A stretch of 64,000 nucleotides of DNA from Cephalotrichum gorgonifer (Eukaryota; Ascomycota; Sordariomycetes; Microascales; Microascaceae), in the NCBI GenBank assembly GCA_900312665.1, contig ONZQ02000001.1, positions 2,271,248 through 2,335,247 of the forward strand. Reading direction: 5' to 3'. The notes under the pieces were generated by a model, which was given only the letters and a program-made list of their open reading frames with translations, was not told the origin of the DNA and ran no database searches. Below are positions 23,635-35,000 of the stretch, one piece after another. The position numbers and the translations under genes were made by a program. Position 1 is the stretch's first letter. Each line of letters starts with the position of its first letter.

Positions 23635-24791
23635 TTAAAACCTCTCCTTCATCCGAGCAGATACAGCCCGCAGGTTGTTGTACACCTTGCCAGGCTGCTT
23701 TCCGAGAATGAGGTTGCACACGGAGGCGCGGGCGATCTGGACGTTCTTGTAGCCGCCGAGGATATGGATCTGTGAAGGGTGTGATTAGTTACGGCGAGTA
23801 GGTGAAGCGGGGAGAGAGAGAAGCAAGATAGGAGGGTTTACCTTGGTGTCCGCGAGGACGATGCGGGTTCTCGTTGCGTTCTCGATGGCGAACTTGGTCT
23901 TTCCGTCCTTGCCCTGTTTTGGGTTAGAGGAGAACATACTACCGGTGAAAAAGGAAAAAAGGGGGGTAGTCACGTACGGCAATACGGCCGATGGCTCGGG
24001 CCAAATGGTCACCCTCTGTATAAGTGTTAGTCAAACCACGAAGCCCCCGTGTCGTATGAGCAAACCGGGAAAGATCTTACGCAGAGTCTTGACGTCCTTG
24101 ACCTCGAAAGTTTCTATCCAACAGTTAGTGTTAGCCACTACCCCCTAGGCCACCATCTAGAGTAGGCAAAGGAAACCGTACCGATATAAAGGTCGTCGAG
24201 CCTCAGGAGTGCGATGGCATCGTCTACGTCGAACCCGCAGACGAAGGCCGTCAGGAAGTCGACGCCACGCTGGATCGACTCCGTGTCGACTGTGTGCTTG
24301 CTCGTCCTCAGCTCCACCATCTTGCGCTTCACGTTCATCCGCACCTGGAGCTTCAGGTGCTCGACGAGCGGCGGGTAGATGCGGGGCCACTGCGCCTTGA
24401 GAGGGGTCATGCGGTGAGGAGGGATTCGGACCTGGCGGGTCTGGGCGCGGGCGGCGGCGGACTGGGGACTGGTCAGCTGTGTTTTACTCTATCGCCATCG
24501 CCGGGGACGGAGTGTGTGCGTGGGAGCGGTGGTGTAAGCGGCGCGCCGCGGGGGAAGAGAAGGAAGGGGGGGCAAACGGACGAGGTCTTGGGCGGGGGCG
24601 AATTTCGGACGGCCTTCTTCGTCGAAGACGTCGTCGGAAGAGGAGGGCTCGGCGTCGACGGCCATGGTCTCTACGGGGAGGTCGGCATTCATGTCGAGTA
24701 CGATGGATTCCTCATTAGAGGCGTCGGGGAGCGGGATGTCGGCGGGCGGGGCCACAGCCTGGTCCCGTTTTAACGCTGTCGGGGCGGACAT
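23635..24791 (-). CDS. pno1: KH-domain pre-rRNA processing factor PNO1/Dim2
   Basis: A nucleolar and cytoplasmic factor of the pre-40S particle. It recruits the Dim1 dimethylase and shields site D from Nob1 until the final 20S to 18S rRNA cleavage. The model has six exons: 24791-24582, 24476-24182, 24113-24081, 24015-23978, 23913-23842 and 23769-23635, giving 260 residues. The C-terminal two thirds are strongly conserved: PPHRMTPLKAQWPRIYPPLVEHL, then VKTLQGDHLARAIGRIAGKD, KTKFAIENATRTRIVLAD, IHILGG and GKVYNNLR ending KERF. KH-like RNA-binding folds occupy the middle and the C-terminal half, with the GKDG loop near residues 193-196. The acidic N-terminus is variable, so the exon 1 to exon 2 junction (donor 24581) is the least certain. 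All junctions keep phase. The gene is divergent from mdm31, 600 bp away. Confidence 0.95.
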
Positions 24792-25392
24792 GGCGATTAT
24801 TTTATGTGTCGTCGGGCAAGGGCCAAGTGCTATGTAGGTGTTGTTTAGGGGTCGGGCCTGTCGCTTGCGGTTCGAGATCGTGATGTCGGCGGGAGAAGAA
24901 GCGTTATGTGGGCTTCCAGGAATTTGGCGGTGGGAAATCTGCCCCTCAATATCCGTAAAAATTTCCAATGAATTTCTCCAGTGGGCTCTGGGTAAAAAAA
25001 AAAGGCGGGCAAATTTCCAGTGGGGAACAGGCTCCGGCAGTGGAGTGGTGCCCAAGCATGTGGGTTAGATACGGACTTATCGGATTCTATCTATTGGCTG
25101 AGTCATGACTGGCTGGTGGTGGTGCATCCTGACGACGGAATTTCGCGCCTTGGCCTTCTGAGTAGAAGAATTTCATCATGACTTTTCTTCCCAAGAGCTG
25201 AACCATTCAAACTCTCCCGTTTTTTTCTACCTCCTTCCCTTCTACGCCCAAAGTTCGACTAATCCCATAACCGAAGCCGAATTACCGTCGCCGCCGATAC
25301 CACCAGCACTTGAGCCCCGAGCTCCTTCGCTATCCACTACTGCGTAGCTTGACCTCGTCACATGTACCTGGGCGACACCATGATGTTCCGCG
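24792..25392. promoter_or_regulatory. shared divergent promoter region pno1 / mdm31
   Basis: About 600 bp separate the divergent start codons of pno1 (-) and mdm31 (+), so both promoters must lie here. I cannot assign individual factor sites with confidence. Confidence 0.45.
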
Positions 25393-27686
25393 ATGCCTAG
25401 GGGTATTCTCCCAGTCCTCGCCCGTCGAGTCCCGTCAGCGCCACAAACCCTTCCGCGAATATCACCCTTCCGATCGCGGGGCGCTGTATACGTGCGCCGA
25501 CCATGGCTCGCCCAGGACATTCCCCGGAGTAGCCTCAGAAGCCTAGCTCCAGCTCGGTTTGCGCGTAGCTCGACGCGTTCACTCACACCCAGCTCTACAC
25601 AATGCGATGACAGCCAAAGAAGGACCGGATACCCTGGCGTCGGGCCCTTCGTGGCTCTACACAGGACCCAGTCCCACCTCAATGCTACTTTCCCGCCCGC
25701 ATCCTCAATTCTGTCCAAACCTCTCCCGGTGGCCGCCCTCCCACCAGCACATCTCTCCCAGCGACACATCCATATCGGCCGCCGGACACGAACCATTGGC
25801 ATAAGGAGAGCCCATCGAAGCTCGAGGCCTCCCCCTCCGCCTCAGAAACCAACCGATGAGCAACAACAACCCGCAAATGACCCGCAGCCCGCCACTGCTC
25901 CGCGGAAACCGGAAGTGACGGATCACAGCCCGACAGACCCCGAGTCGATCACGTCGTCGGTATCCAAATACTTCCATATCCCACATATACCACGCCGTCC
26001 GACGAAAGAAGAGCTCCTCGCTGCCACCGACGGCTTCTTACAGAGGCTAAAAGTCCGATTCAAGTGGTTTTCCATTCGGAGCATGCGCCCGTGGAACGCG
26101 GATGAGTGGGGCGCCTTCGTGTCGTGGTTCATCCTTAGCCACCTAGTCTGGATCTTAGTCGGGACGACGACCTTCTTCTCGCTGTTAATATTCTCGATCA
26201 ATACCGTCTTTGCGCAAGGTTTGTTTCTCTCCGTATTGACCCGATTAAGAACAACCCCAAATGCTAACTTACAGCTCCGCTAGAAACGTTGGCGCAATGG
26301 ATCGGCGACTACTTGACACAATCGGCGGGCGTAACCGTAGTTTTCGAATCTGCGATTGTTCCGAAGTGGAAAGACGGCGTGATAGCCCTTCGAAAGGTCC
26401 ACGTATCCCGCCGACCAGGTCAGGTGCGGTCTTCAGTCAGCAAGGGATCATCAGCTCTCGCCCCGGTATCGATGTCTGAGGACGAGGATGATGATGTTGA
26501 AGTTGTAGAAGACGACGGAAACTACACTCAATTCGACCTCACGATAGAAACTGTCAACGTCACGCTATCCTTCGCCAAATGGTGGAACGGCAAAGGCCTA
26601 CTAAAGGACGTTGAAATCAAAGGAGTGCGGGGAGAGGTCGATCGGAGGTCGGTCGTCTGGTTGGACGACGGCCGGTCTCCCCTCTCATACAGACACGAGC
26701 ACGTGCCGGGGGACTTCGAAATCGAGAACTTCAAGCTCGATGATCTCCACGTCACCGTCCACCAGCCAGAAGGTTTCCGCCCCTTCGAGGCGTGCATCTA
26801 CTCGTGCGAGCTACCTCAGCTACGCAAACAGTGGCTGTTTTACGACATTCTCTCGGCCAACAACATGTCGGGATCATACGACGGTTCGCTCTTTACCATC
26901 CACACTCCCCTTGTCGATAATGCGCTGGGGAGCGTGAACCAAAACACGTTTGGGAACCCCAAGGCGTGGAAGAAGTCCACGCGCCTACGAATCGACAACC
27001 TAAAAATCGACCACCTCAACAGGGGCGTTGACGGGCCCTTTGGGTGGATTTACGAGGGCAAGGTGGACATCATGGCGGACGTCATGCTACCCGCCGATGA
27101 GGGTGAAGGCCTCGGCAAGGTCGTGTCCGACTTCTACGACCAGCTCGACGACCTCGTGACCTCTAATCGGATCCGCCTCCTCCACAACGTGGGGGTCGGG
27201 GGCGACGCAGACGAGGACCAGGACGAGGGGCTCACGTCCAATTCCCACGGCGCACACATTCCCCAGGAGCTCCTCCCCGAACAAGACCAGGCGCGGGAAC
27301 ACGCTGCCGACCAAGACCGGCGCTACCTCGTCTTCGACCTCCGCATCCGCCTCAACGACGTCAAGGCGGCGGTGCCTCTCCTCGGCAACGATATCTCCTA
27401 TATAAACCAGGCCCTCGTCCGCCCCATCGTGGCCTACATCAACTCTCGCCGCACCTACATCCCCGTAACCTGCCGCTTCGCCAAGCGGCGCGACGACTTC
27501 GACGGCAGCTGGTCCGTGTTCGACTCGGGGCTCATGGATGACCTCTCGGCCGAGACCTACAGCGCATTCGCGCTGAACGTGGAGGACCAGCAGAACCGCG
27601 TGCGGCGGCTGAAGAAGGTGGGCGGCTGGACGCTCTCGCTGCTCATCCATGCCATCGCGGGGGGTATGGCAGGGACGTTCGCCTGA
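25393..27686 (+). CDS. mdm31: Mdm31/Mdm32-family mitochondrial inner-membrane protein
   Basis: Mdm31 and Mdm32 are inner-membrane proteins needed in yeast for mitochondrial shape, nucleoid stability and cardiolipin homeostasis. Two exons, 25393-26218 and 26284-27686, with a 65-nt intron joined at a Glu codon, encode 742 residues. The N-terminus is rich in Arg and Ser and poor in acidic residues, as expected for a matrix-targeting presequence. A Pro-rich linker follows. A membrane segment (about 239-268, WGAFVSWFILSHLVWILVGT) precedes the conserved domain beginning ETLAQWIGDYLT. That domain contains blocks such as WNGKGLLKDVEIKGVRGEVDR and RLRIDNLKIDHLNRG. A second hydrophobic segment closes the C-terminus (LSLLIHAIAGGMAGTF). 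The start is the first ATG; internal Mets come too late to keep the presequence. Mdm31 is chosen over Mdm32 by overall resemblance. Confidence 0.9.
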
Positions 27687-28455
27687 AAGAACCTCTCCAC
27701 TCTTGTAGAAGGGGCCACCACAAAACCAGTGAACTGGCTGGCCCCCTTCTCTACCTTTTTTTTTCCATTTGGGTTATTTTCTGTTATGCTTTTCAAAGGC
27801 ATTCCTGTACGAGGCGTGTGAGCAGGCCGTTTTTTTGTTCGATTACATGTACGAAAGAAACAGACGTCCAGAGTATTCGTTCTGCTGGAGATCTCGCGCT
27901 CTTGGTACGGCCTGGAAACATGGGTAGGCGGCGTTTTCGGAATATGGGGGGACGGACAGGAAAGGGGGGGGAAATGGGAATTATTTTACATCATGGAGCT
28001 AGCTAGAGGCGGCGACAATAAAGCGATATATACTCCGGAGTTCTTCACCCGGAGGAGAGATTTATGCTAAGTCTCTGTTTTCCTGCGGTTCTTCTGTTTG
28101 GAGTGGATGTTTTGAACCAGTACACCACATTCCCATGGGGTACCATCGTATACAGTTTATTGAGTGTCGGATACTCCAGTGTTCAGGATCGTAGGTGGCT
28201 CATGGCGGATGATCAACTCCGCACCACATGCTGAACGGGCGGGAAGTGTGGAGATGTGGAGATGTGTGTGGGGACGGGCCGCCCAGGGGCATGGGCCTCT
28301 TAGTCGGCCCCAGTTGAATCTCGGTGAGCATCCTACATCGCGAGTTTCACACAGAAGTCCGGAATCCAAAAGCTTTTTGACCTGGGACAAAATAGATTAA
28401 AAGCCAACACATAAAATAAAGAGAAAACAAACAAGGAATAGGAGAAAAACTGTTG

Positions 28456-28463
28456 AAAAAAAA
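28456..28463 (-). terminator. possible Pol III terminator (T8 on minus strand)
   Basis: Eight A on the plus strand, read as T8 on the minus strand, start two bases after the predicted discriminator base of the tRNA-like element. This is the normal place for a Pol III stop. Its value depends on the tRNA-like call. Confidence 0.3.
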
Positions 28464-28465
28464 GG

Positions 28466-28629
28466 TGCGCCTACCGGGACTTGCACCCGGGTCTGTCTCC
28501 AAGTTAGTATTTTCTTTCTGTCCTCTCGGTGTCTCGAACTGAGGTGACGTGAGCTGAGGTGAGGGGGGTAGGTGGGTGACATACCTCCTCCTTGGGAGGG
28601 AGGCGAATTAACTTCTATTCGACGGACGC
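28466..28629 (-). ncRNA. tRNA-like sequence (Gly-CCC-like, interrupted; possibly a pseudogene)
   Basis: On the minus strand, 28490-28474 forms a T arm (CCGGG, loop TGCAAGT, CCCGG). It differs from the B-box consensus GGTTCRANYCC at one base. Upstream, 28603-28587 forms a perfect anticodon arm (CCTCC, loop CTCCCAA, GGAGG) with T33 and anticodon CCC. Further upstream, GAAT/ATTC makes a 4-bp D stem with an 8-nt loop. The acceptor halves (28629-28623 and 28473-28467) pair imperfectly. About 91-92 nt separate anticodon and T arms; removing them leaves 72-73 nt. The insert either starts at the normal tRNA intron site 37/38, or runs GTATGT to CAG with TACTAAC inside. The A box is poor and the D loop lacks GG, so this may be a decayed gene or chance. 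Confidence 0.3.
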
Positions 28630-29034
28630 CTGGGCCATTTCCTGGCAGGAGTTTGGGTCCGGGTTTACAGTGATGAGGGTTTGTTGGGCGGTGGTTTGCG
28701 TTTTGCGTTGCTGGAGGACGAACTGTCGTGGCGGGGGTGGGCGGAAAGGGAAGGCACCGACGGGGAGGGAAGGGGCGGGCTAAAAGGGAAGGAGGGGGCG
28801 GAAGATGGGACGGCGCGGGTAGGTTCGCCGTGGACTCGGGCTCCGTCCGATCTGAGAGGTATATGCATCTGTACATTCGTACATCTATCTACTTCGCTGT
28901 TATCACTATACAAAACAGCTCGTGGCCGAGAAGCAATATGTATATATATATACATACATACGTACATGTATTACGTTCCAGACCCAAATCCAAAAGAACC
29001 CGCTCGCTCGAAGAAACAACCCCAAGGGTATCAT

Positions 29035-32000
29035 TCAACTCCCGGTAAGCTTCTTCCACCAGCTACTCCTCGGTGTTGTGTCCATGAACAGGGAGTTGCG
29101 CCTGCTCGCCCTCCTCTCGTCGCTCCCGTCCGAGCCGCCCTTCCCCCTCGCCATCCCATCCCTCTCCTCCCTCCTCTGCCTCCGCCTCCTCTCCTCCACG
29201 TCATCGCCCCGGTACCGCCTCCGAGGGTCGTCGTCCTCCGTCTGATGCGACCCATCCATCGCGTCGCTCTCCGGCGGCGGCGGCGGCGGCGCGTCGGAGT
29301 GCTCCTTCACCCAGGACGAAGTCCCCGAGTGCGGCCACGTCTTGGAGTGCTTCTTCCTACTTCCGTAGACCTGGTTCTCATCCCCCGACATCTCGGCCCG
29401 GCGATGGCTCCGCCGCCGCTGGGGATCCTCCTCCTCCCCCCTTTCGCGCCGTCCCTCGCGCCTTCCTTCCCGCCTCCTCCTCCTCTCATCGTCTTCGGAC
29501 GTGCCGATAGTGTGAGACCGGTGATGGCGCCGCCGGTCGGCGTCGGCACCCGACGCGCCCTCGCGCTCGCGGCGCAAGCGCCGGCGCTCCGCCCGCCTAA
29601 CCTCATCTTCTTCCGCCGCCCGCCGCTCGGCTTCCTCCCGCTCGCGCGCCGCACGCCTTGCGGCCCGTCGCGCCTCCTTCTCCTCCTGCCGCTGCATCTC
29701 CGCCTCTTCTTCCTGCCTCTTCCGCTTCTCGCGCCTCCGCAGCTCTCTGGCCCGACGCTCTTCCTCGGCGGCACGATCGCGACCGCTGGGCTCTCGCCCG
29801 GAACGGTGGGCTCGTCGTGCCGCGCGCCTTTCAGCCTCGGCGTCCGTCATCGGGACGTCCCCGTCGATATCCTTGGTATGACGGGGGCTGCGTCCCTCGT
29901 CGTCGGTGGCGTACACGCCGCGGCGGCGCTCCGCCCGCTCGGGACGCTCGGAACGCTCCTGCTTGGGCGTACGGATGCTGCTGAGCAGGCCAGAGAGGGT
30001 ATTCTTCTTCGCGCTCGAGTTGGACCGTTTCAACGAGTGCCCCTCGGGGGCGTCGGCCATGGCAGCATCGTCGTCTCTATGCGTCTGGGAGCTGTTAGTT
30101 AACGCGAATTGCCTAGGCCTCAGGGAGGATAGTTATGCTTACCTTTGACCGGCGCGCCCGCTTTTCGGGGCCCGCTACATCGACACCAAGGACCTTGGCC
30201 GCTTTGCTCGACATGACGGGCTCAGGGGGTGGAGACACGAGGCCGCCCGACATATCGACGGAATGGCGCCGGGATGACTTGCCGACGGAGCGCCTTTTAT
30301 CGCGAGCTGAATTCGATCGGGTGATAGGCGGCGTGCTGAACGCACCGTTGGTCCGCGATCTTGCTGGCGTCTTGAGTTCGCGCTCCGCCTTGTCGGACCC
30401 CGATCCCTTGGATGACTTCTCCTCCTTCTCCGTCGCCGATGGCCTGGACCGCTCGCCCTTGGACCTGGAAGACTTCTTCTCTTCTCGCTTGGGAGTTCCG
30501 GCCGACCACATGCCCCAAGATGATCCGTCGCGGTTTATCTTGGGGCGCTCTTTCCTGGATTTCGACTCGGACGGCGGAGTAAGCGGGGGGTCGGGGACCA
30601 TCGGTGGTACCGGCGGCGGGGGTGGCGGAGGAGGAGCAGCGGCCGCCTTCGCTTTCTTCGACTTTTTCGACTTTGCGCCCATGTCGACGATGTCCACAAT
30701 CTCGTTCTCGTCTAGCTCTTCGGCAGGGACGCTTTCGAGCAACTCTCTCTCCTTCCGCAGCTTCTTCTTCTTGTCCGAGAAGGGTGTTTCAACAGCTGGC
30801 GGCGGTGGTGGCGCATCAAAGAACTCGTCAATATCGCCCCCGTCCTCGTCATCAAATCCACCTGGAGGCTTCCGCGTCTTCTTCGCGCTTTTGGGTGAAT
30901 CCGCGCCTCCATCATCCAAGATGGCACCTTCCAGAACATAATGAGTCAGCAATGTAATCTCGGAACTTCCCGAGCGCGCCGCTAAGGCAGAAACAATCTA
31001 GGCAATCTGGGGTGAAACTGGGGAAATTGGGAAAGGAGCAGGGGTAGCTGAAAGAGCAGGGGTAGCTCCCCATTGTTGTAGGTGCACATACCTTTTTTGC
31101 CTTTCTTGGCACCCCAGAAGTCAAACGCGTCCACAGGGGCTGGAGGAGCGGGTGCAGGGGGCGGAGGAGGTGGCTCGTCAGCGAGAAGTTCGTCGATTTG
31201 TTCGGTCGTGAGATCCACACCCTCGAAGTCGTCCCCGCCCCTCTCTCTGCCCTTGCTCTTCTTGTCTTTCTCTTTGTCCTTCTTCGACTTCTTTGACTTC
31301 TTGCCAGACGCAGCCTCCTCAGCCTCACGGGCGGCGTCTTCCTCCGCTTTTCGGGCCTCCTCCTCCTCCGCCTGTCGGGCAGATTCCTCGGCTTCTTTAT
31401 CAGCGGCCTCCTTGGCACGCTTCTCGGCATTCTCCGTGAGCGTGTTGAATCTCTCCTGGTCGCGACGAATGAGTTTCTTGCGTCCTTTCTTGGCAGTCAA
31501 CGCGGCAAGCTCCTCCTCCTCGGCCGCAATATCAGCCTTCGCCTGCTCCTCCTCTTCGATGCGAGCCTGTTCCGCGGCCTGTATCTCGGCCTCCTTTGCA
31601 GCGGCCTCCTCCGCTTCCCGTGCAGCCTGCTCCTCCGCCTCCTGGCGGGCTGCCTCCTTCTCCGCTTTCTTCCTCTCCTTCTCCTTCTCCTTTTCAAGCT
31701 TCTCCTGCTCCTTCTTGGTGAGTTTGGGCTCCTTATCCTTGGATTTGGACTTGGACTTGTCCTTGTCTTTATCCTTGGACTTGGATTTTGACGAATCCGC
31801 AACCTCTGCTTCCGGTAAATCCACAATAGGCGGCGTAGGCGCGCGGGGCGGTACGTCATCGACGCCATCCTTCTTAGACTTGGACTTCTTGGACTTCTTC
31901 GTAGTTGTCGCCGCCCATTCGTCTTCGACGGGGTCCGGTTTCGCAGACCCAATGTCGACATCGTCCACGACCTCGACCGGGGCCTCCCTGCTTAGGTCCT

Positions 32001-35000
32001 TCTTCTTCTTGTCTTTCTTGGTGACACCCCAGAAGTCGAATGCGCTCGCAGCCGCCGGCTTCTCTTCTGTCGTAAGAGCCAGCAAGTCGGCTTCATTGAT
32101 ATCCAGGTTATCGCCCTTGGATTCCAGAGTATCCCAGAATGCGTCTCCGTCCTCGTCCTTCTTCTTCTTATCCTTCTTCGAACTCGTGCCCCACGTGTCC
32201 GCTTCTTCAGCCGCTGGTGTGGGTTCTGGGTCATCCCATATCGAGGTCTTCTTCTTCTTCTTGTCCTTCTCTTTCTTTTCCTCAGCAGGGGCAGACTTCT
32301 CGACCTTCTCAGGCTCCGGCTCCTCGTCCCAGATGGAGGCCTTCTTCTTTTTCTTGTCCTTCTTCGAGGTCGAGGTGGTGAATATGGCATCTACCTCTTC
32401 CTTAGCCTCCTCTTTCACAGGCTCCGGCTCCGGTTCCGGCTCGGGGGCGGGATCATCCCAGATAGAGGCCTTCTTCTTTTTTTTGTCTTTCTTGGAAGAA
32501 GTCGCAGCTCCCCAGATGTCCACCTTTTCTTCCTCCACTTTCTTTGGCTCTTCCTCCTTGACGGGCTCGGGGTCTGGTGCCGGATCATCCCATATAGAAG
32601 TCTTCTTTTTCTTCTTGTCCTTCTTTGATGTTGCCGCCCCCCAAAGATCGTCCTTCTCCTCCTCTTTCGCCGGTTCCTCTTCTTTCACCGGCTCCGGCTC
32701 CGGCTCCGGCTCAGGTGCGGGATCATCCCAGATAGAGGCCTTTTTCTTCTTCTTATCTTTCTTGGAAGAAGTTGCAGTTCCCCAGATGTCGACCTTCTCT
32801 TCCTCTACTTTCTTTGGCTCTTCCTCCTTGACGGGCTCCGGCTCCGGCTCCGGTTCCGGCTCGGGGGCAGGATCATCCCAGATAGAGGCCTTCTTCTTTT
32901 TCTTGTCCTTTTTGGAAGAAGGAGCAGCGCCCCATATATCATCGACCTTCGGGGGTTCCTCCTTGATAGGCTCGGGTTCGGGCTCGGGGGCGGGATCATC
33001 CCAAATAGAGGCTTTCTTCTTCTTGTCCTTTTTAGAGGAAGGAGCAGCACCCCAAGTGTCGTCGACCTTTGGGGGCTCCTCCTTGACGGGTTCAGGCTCN
33101 NNNNNNNNNNNNNNNNNNNNNNNNNNNNNNNNNNNNNNNNNNNNNNNNNNNNNNNNNNNNNNNNNNNNNNNNNNNNNNNNNNNNNNNNNNNNNNNNNNNN
33201 NNNNNNNNNNNNNNNNNNNNNNNNNNNNNNNNNNNNNNNNNNNNNNNNNNNNNNNNNNNNNNNNNNNNNNNNNNNNNNNNNNNNNNNNNNNNNNNNNNNN
33301 NNNNCAGTCCCCCAAATGTCAGTCTTCTCCTCTTCCTTTTTAGGCTCTTCCTCTTTGACGGGCTCGGGTTCAGGCTCGGGCTCAGGGGCGGGATCATCCC
33401 AAATAGACGCCTTCTTCTTCTTCTTGTCCTTCTTGGAAGTAGAGGTCGCCATCCAATCGACTTCGATCTCCTTCTCTTCAGCGATCGGCTCAGGTTCGAC
33501 GGGTGGCTCGGGCACCGGATCGTCCCAAATCGAGGCCTTCTTCTTCTTCTTATCCTTCTTTGATGTCGTAGCAGCGAGGGCAGCAGCTTCTTCCTCCTCT
33601 TTCTTCTTCCTCTCCGCCTCTTCTTCTTCTTCTTTCCGTTTTCTCTCAGCCTCGGCCTCTTCTTCTTCTTTCTTCTTTTTCTCTTCCTCCTCCTTCTTCT
33701 TCTTCTCTTCCTCTTCCTTGCTCGCTTCAAGGTCATCCCAAATTGAGGCCTTCTTCTTCTTCTTCTTATCCTTTTTCGATGTTGGAGCAGCCGCGGCCGC
33801 GGCAGCAGCAGCAGCTGCAGCTTCCTCCTCCTCTTTCCTCTTCCTCTCGGCCTCCTCCTCTTCCTCTTTCCGTTTCCTCTCAGCCTCAGCCTCTTCCTCT
33901 TCTTTCTTCTTCTTCTCTTCCTCCTCTTTTTTCTTTTTCTCCTCCTCTTCCTTGCTCGCTTCAAGATCATCCCAGATAGAGGCCTTCTTTTTCTTCTTCT
34001 TATCCTTCTTCGATGTCGGAGCAGCCGCAGCCGCGGCCACAGCAGCAGCAGCAGCAGCAGCAGCTTCCTCCTCCTCCTCCTTCTTCTTCCTCTCCGCCTC
34101 TTCTTCTTCCTCTTTCCGTTTCCTCTCAGCTTCCTCCTCCTCTTCCTTCTTCTTCCTCTCTTCCTCCTCTTTCTTCTTCTTCTCCTCCTCCGCTTCAAGG
34201 TCATCCCAGATAGAGGCCTTCTTTTTCTTCTTCTTATCCTTCTTTGATGTTGGAGCAGCCGCAGCTGCAGCTGCAGCCTTAGCCGCCTCCTCCTCCTCCT
34301 TCCTCTTCTTCTCGGCCTCTTCTTCTTCTTGCCTTTGTTTTTCTTCCTCCTGCCTTTGCTTTTCGGCTGCCTCCTCTTCCTCCTTCCTCTTCTTTTCCGC
34401 CTCGGCTTCAGCATCCGGCTCAGGGTCATCCCATATAGAGGCCTTCTTCTTCTTCTTACTCTTCTTTGATGTAGATGTGGCGAATATATCATCTACTTCC
34501 TTCTTCTCCTCCTCCTTCTTCTCGGGGACAGGTTCGGGGACAGGGTCGGGGACAGGGTCGTCCCAGATAGAAACCTTCTTCTTCTTTTTGTCCTTTTTCG
34601 ATGCGCTTGTCGCCCAAGGGTCGTCCGTCTTCTCGGGCTCCGGTTCTGGCACTATTTCGGGTTCGGGTACGGGCTCGGGCTCGGGCTCAGGAGCGGGATC
34701 ATCCCAAATAGAGGTCTTTTTCTTCTTCTTATCCTTCTTTGAGGTAGCGGCGCCCCACGCATCGTCCTCTTTCACCTCGATCGGTGCCGGCTCTGGTTCG
34801 GGTGTGGGTTCAGCGATAACATCTAAAATGGAGGTCTTACCTTTCTTCTTCTTGTCCTTTTTAGTCACAGAAGTCCCCCAACTGCTACCCCATGCGTCCT
34901 CCTTCGGCGGCTCGGGTTCGGGTTCGGCGGCCGGGGTGGGTTCCGATGCTCCAAAGTCGTCGAGGAAGCTGCTCTTTTTCTTCTTCTTGTCGGTCTTAGT

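Larger units (their letters stand above)
27687..29034. other. convergent intergenic region with tRNA-like sequence
   Basis: About 1.35 kb between mdm31 (+) and the repeat-protein gene (-). Besides 3' UTRs it contains the tRNA-like sequence at 28466-28629 with a T8 terminator, and an alternating TA/CATA stretch near 28935-28968. Confidence 0.5.

Noticed and set aside
27087..27650. 187-codon minus-strand frame over mdm31
   Set aside because: Val/Glu/Gly-rich antisense shadow of a conserved exon.
28397..28876. 159-codon minus-strand frame across the tRNA-like element
   Set aside because: It runs through the T arm and the T8 tract and is better explained as non-coding.
28681..30102. 473-codon plus-strand frame
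   Set aside because: Antisense shadow of the Arg/Glu-rich last exon of the repeat gene; composition is Pro/Leu/Arg only.
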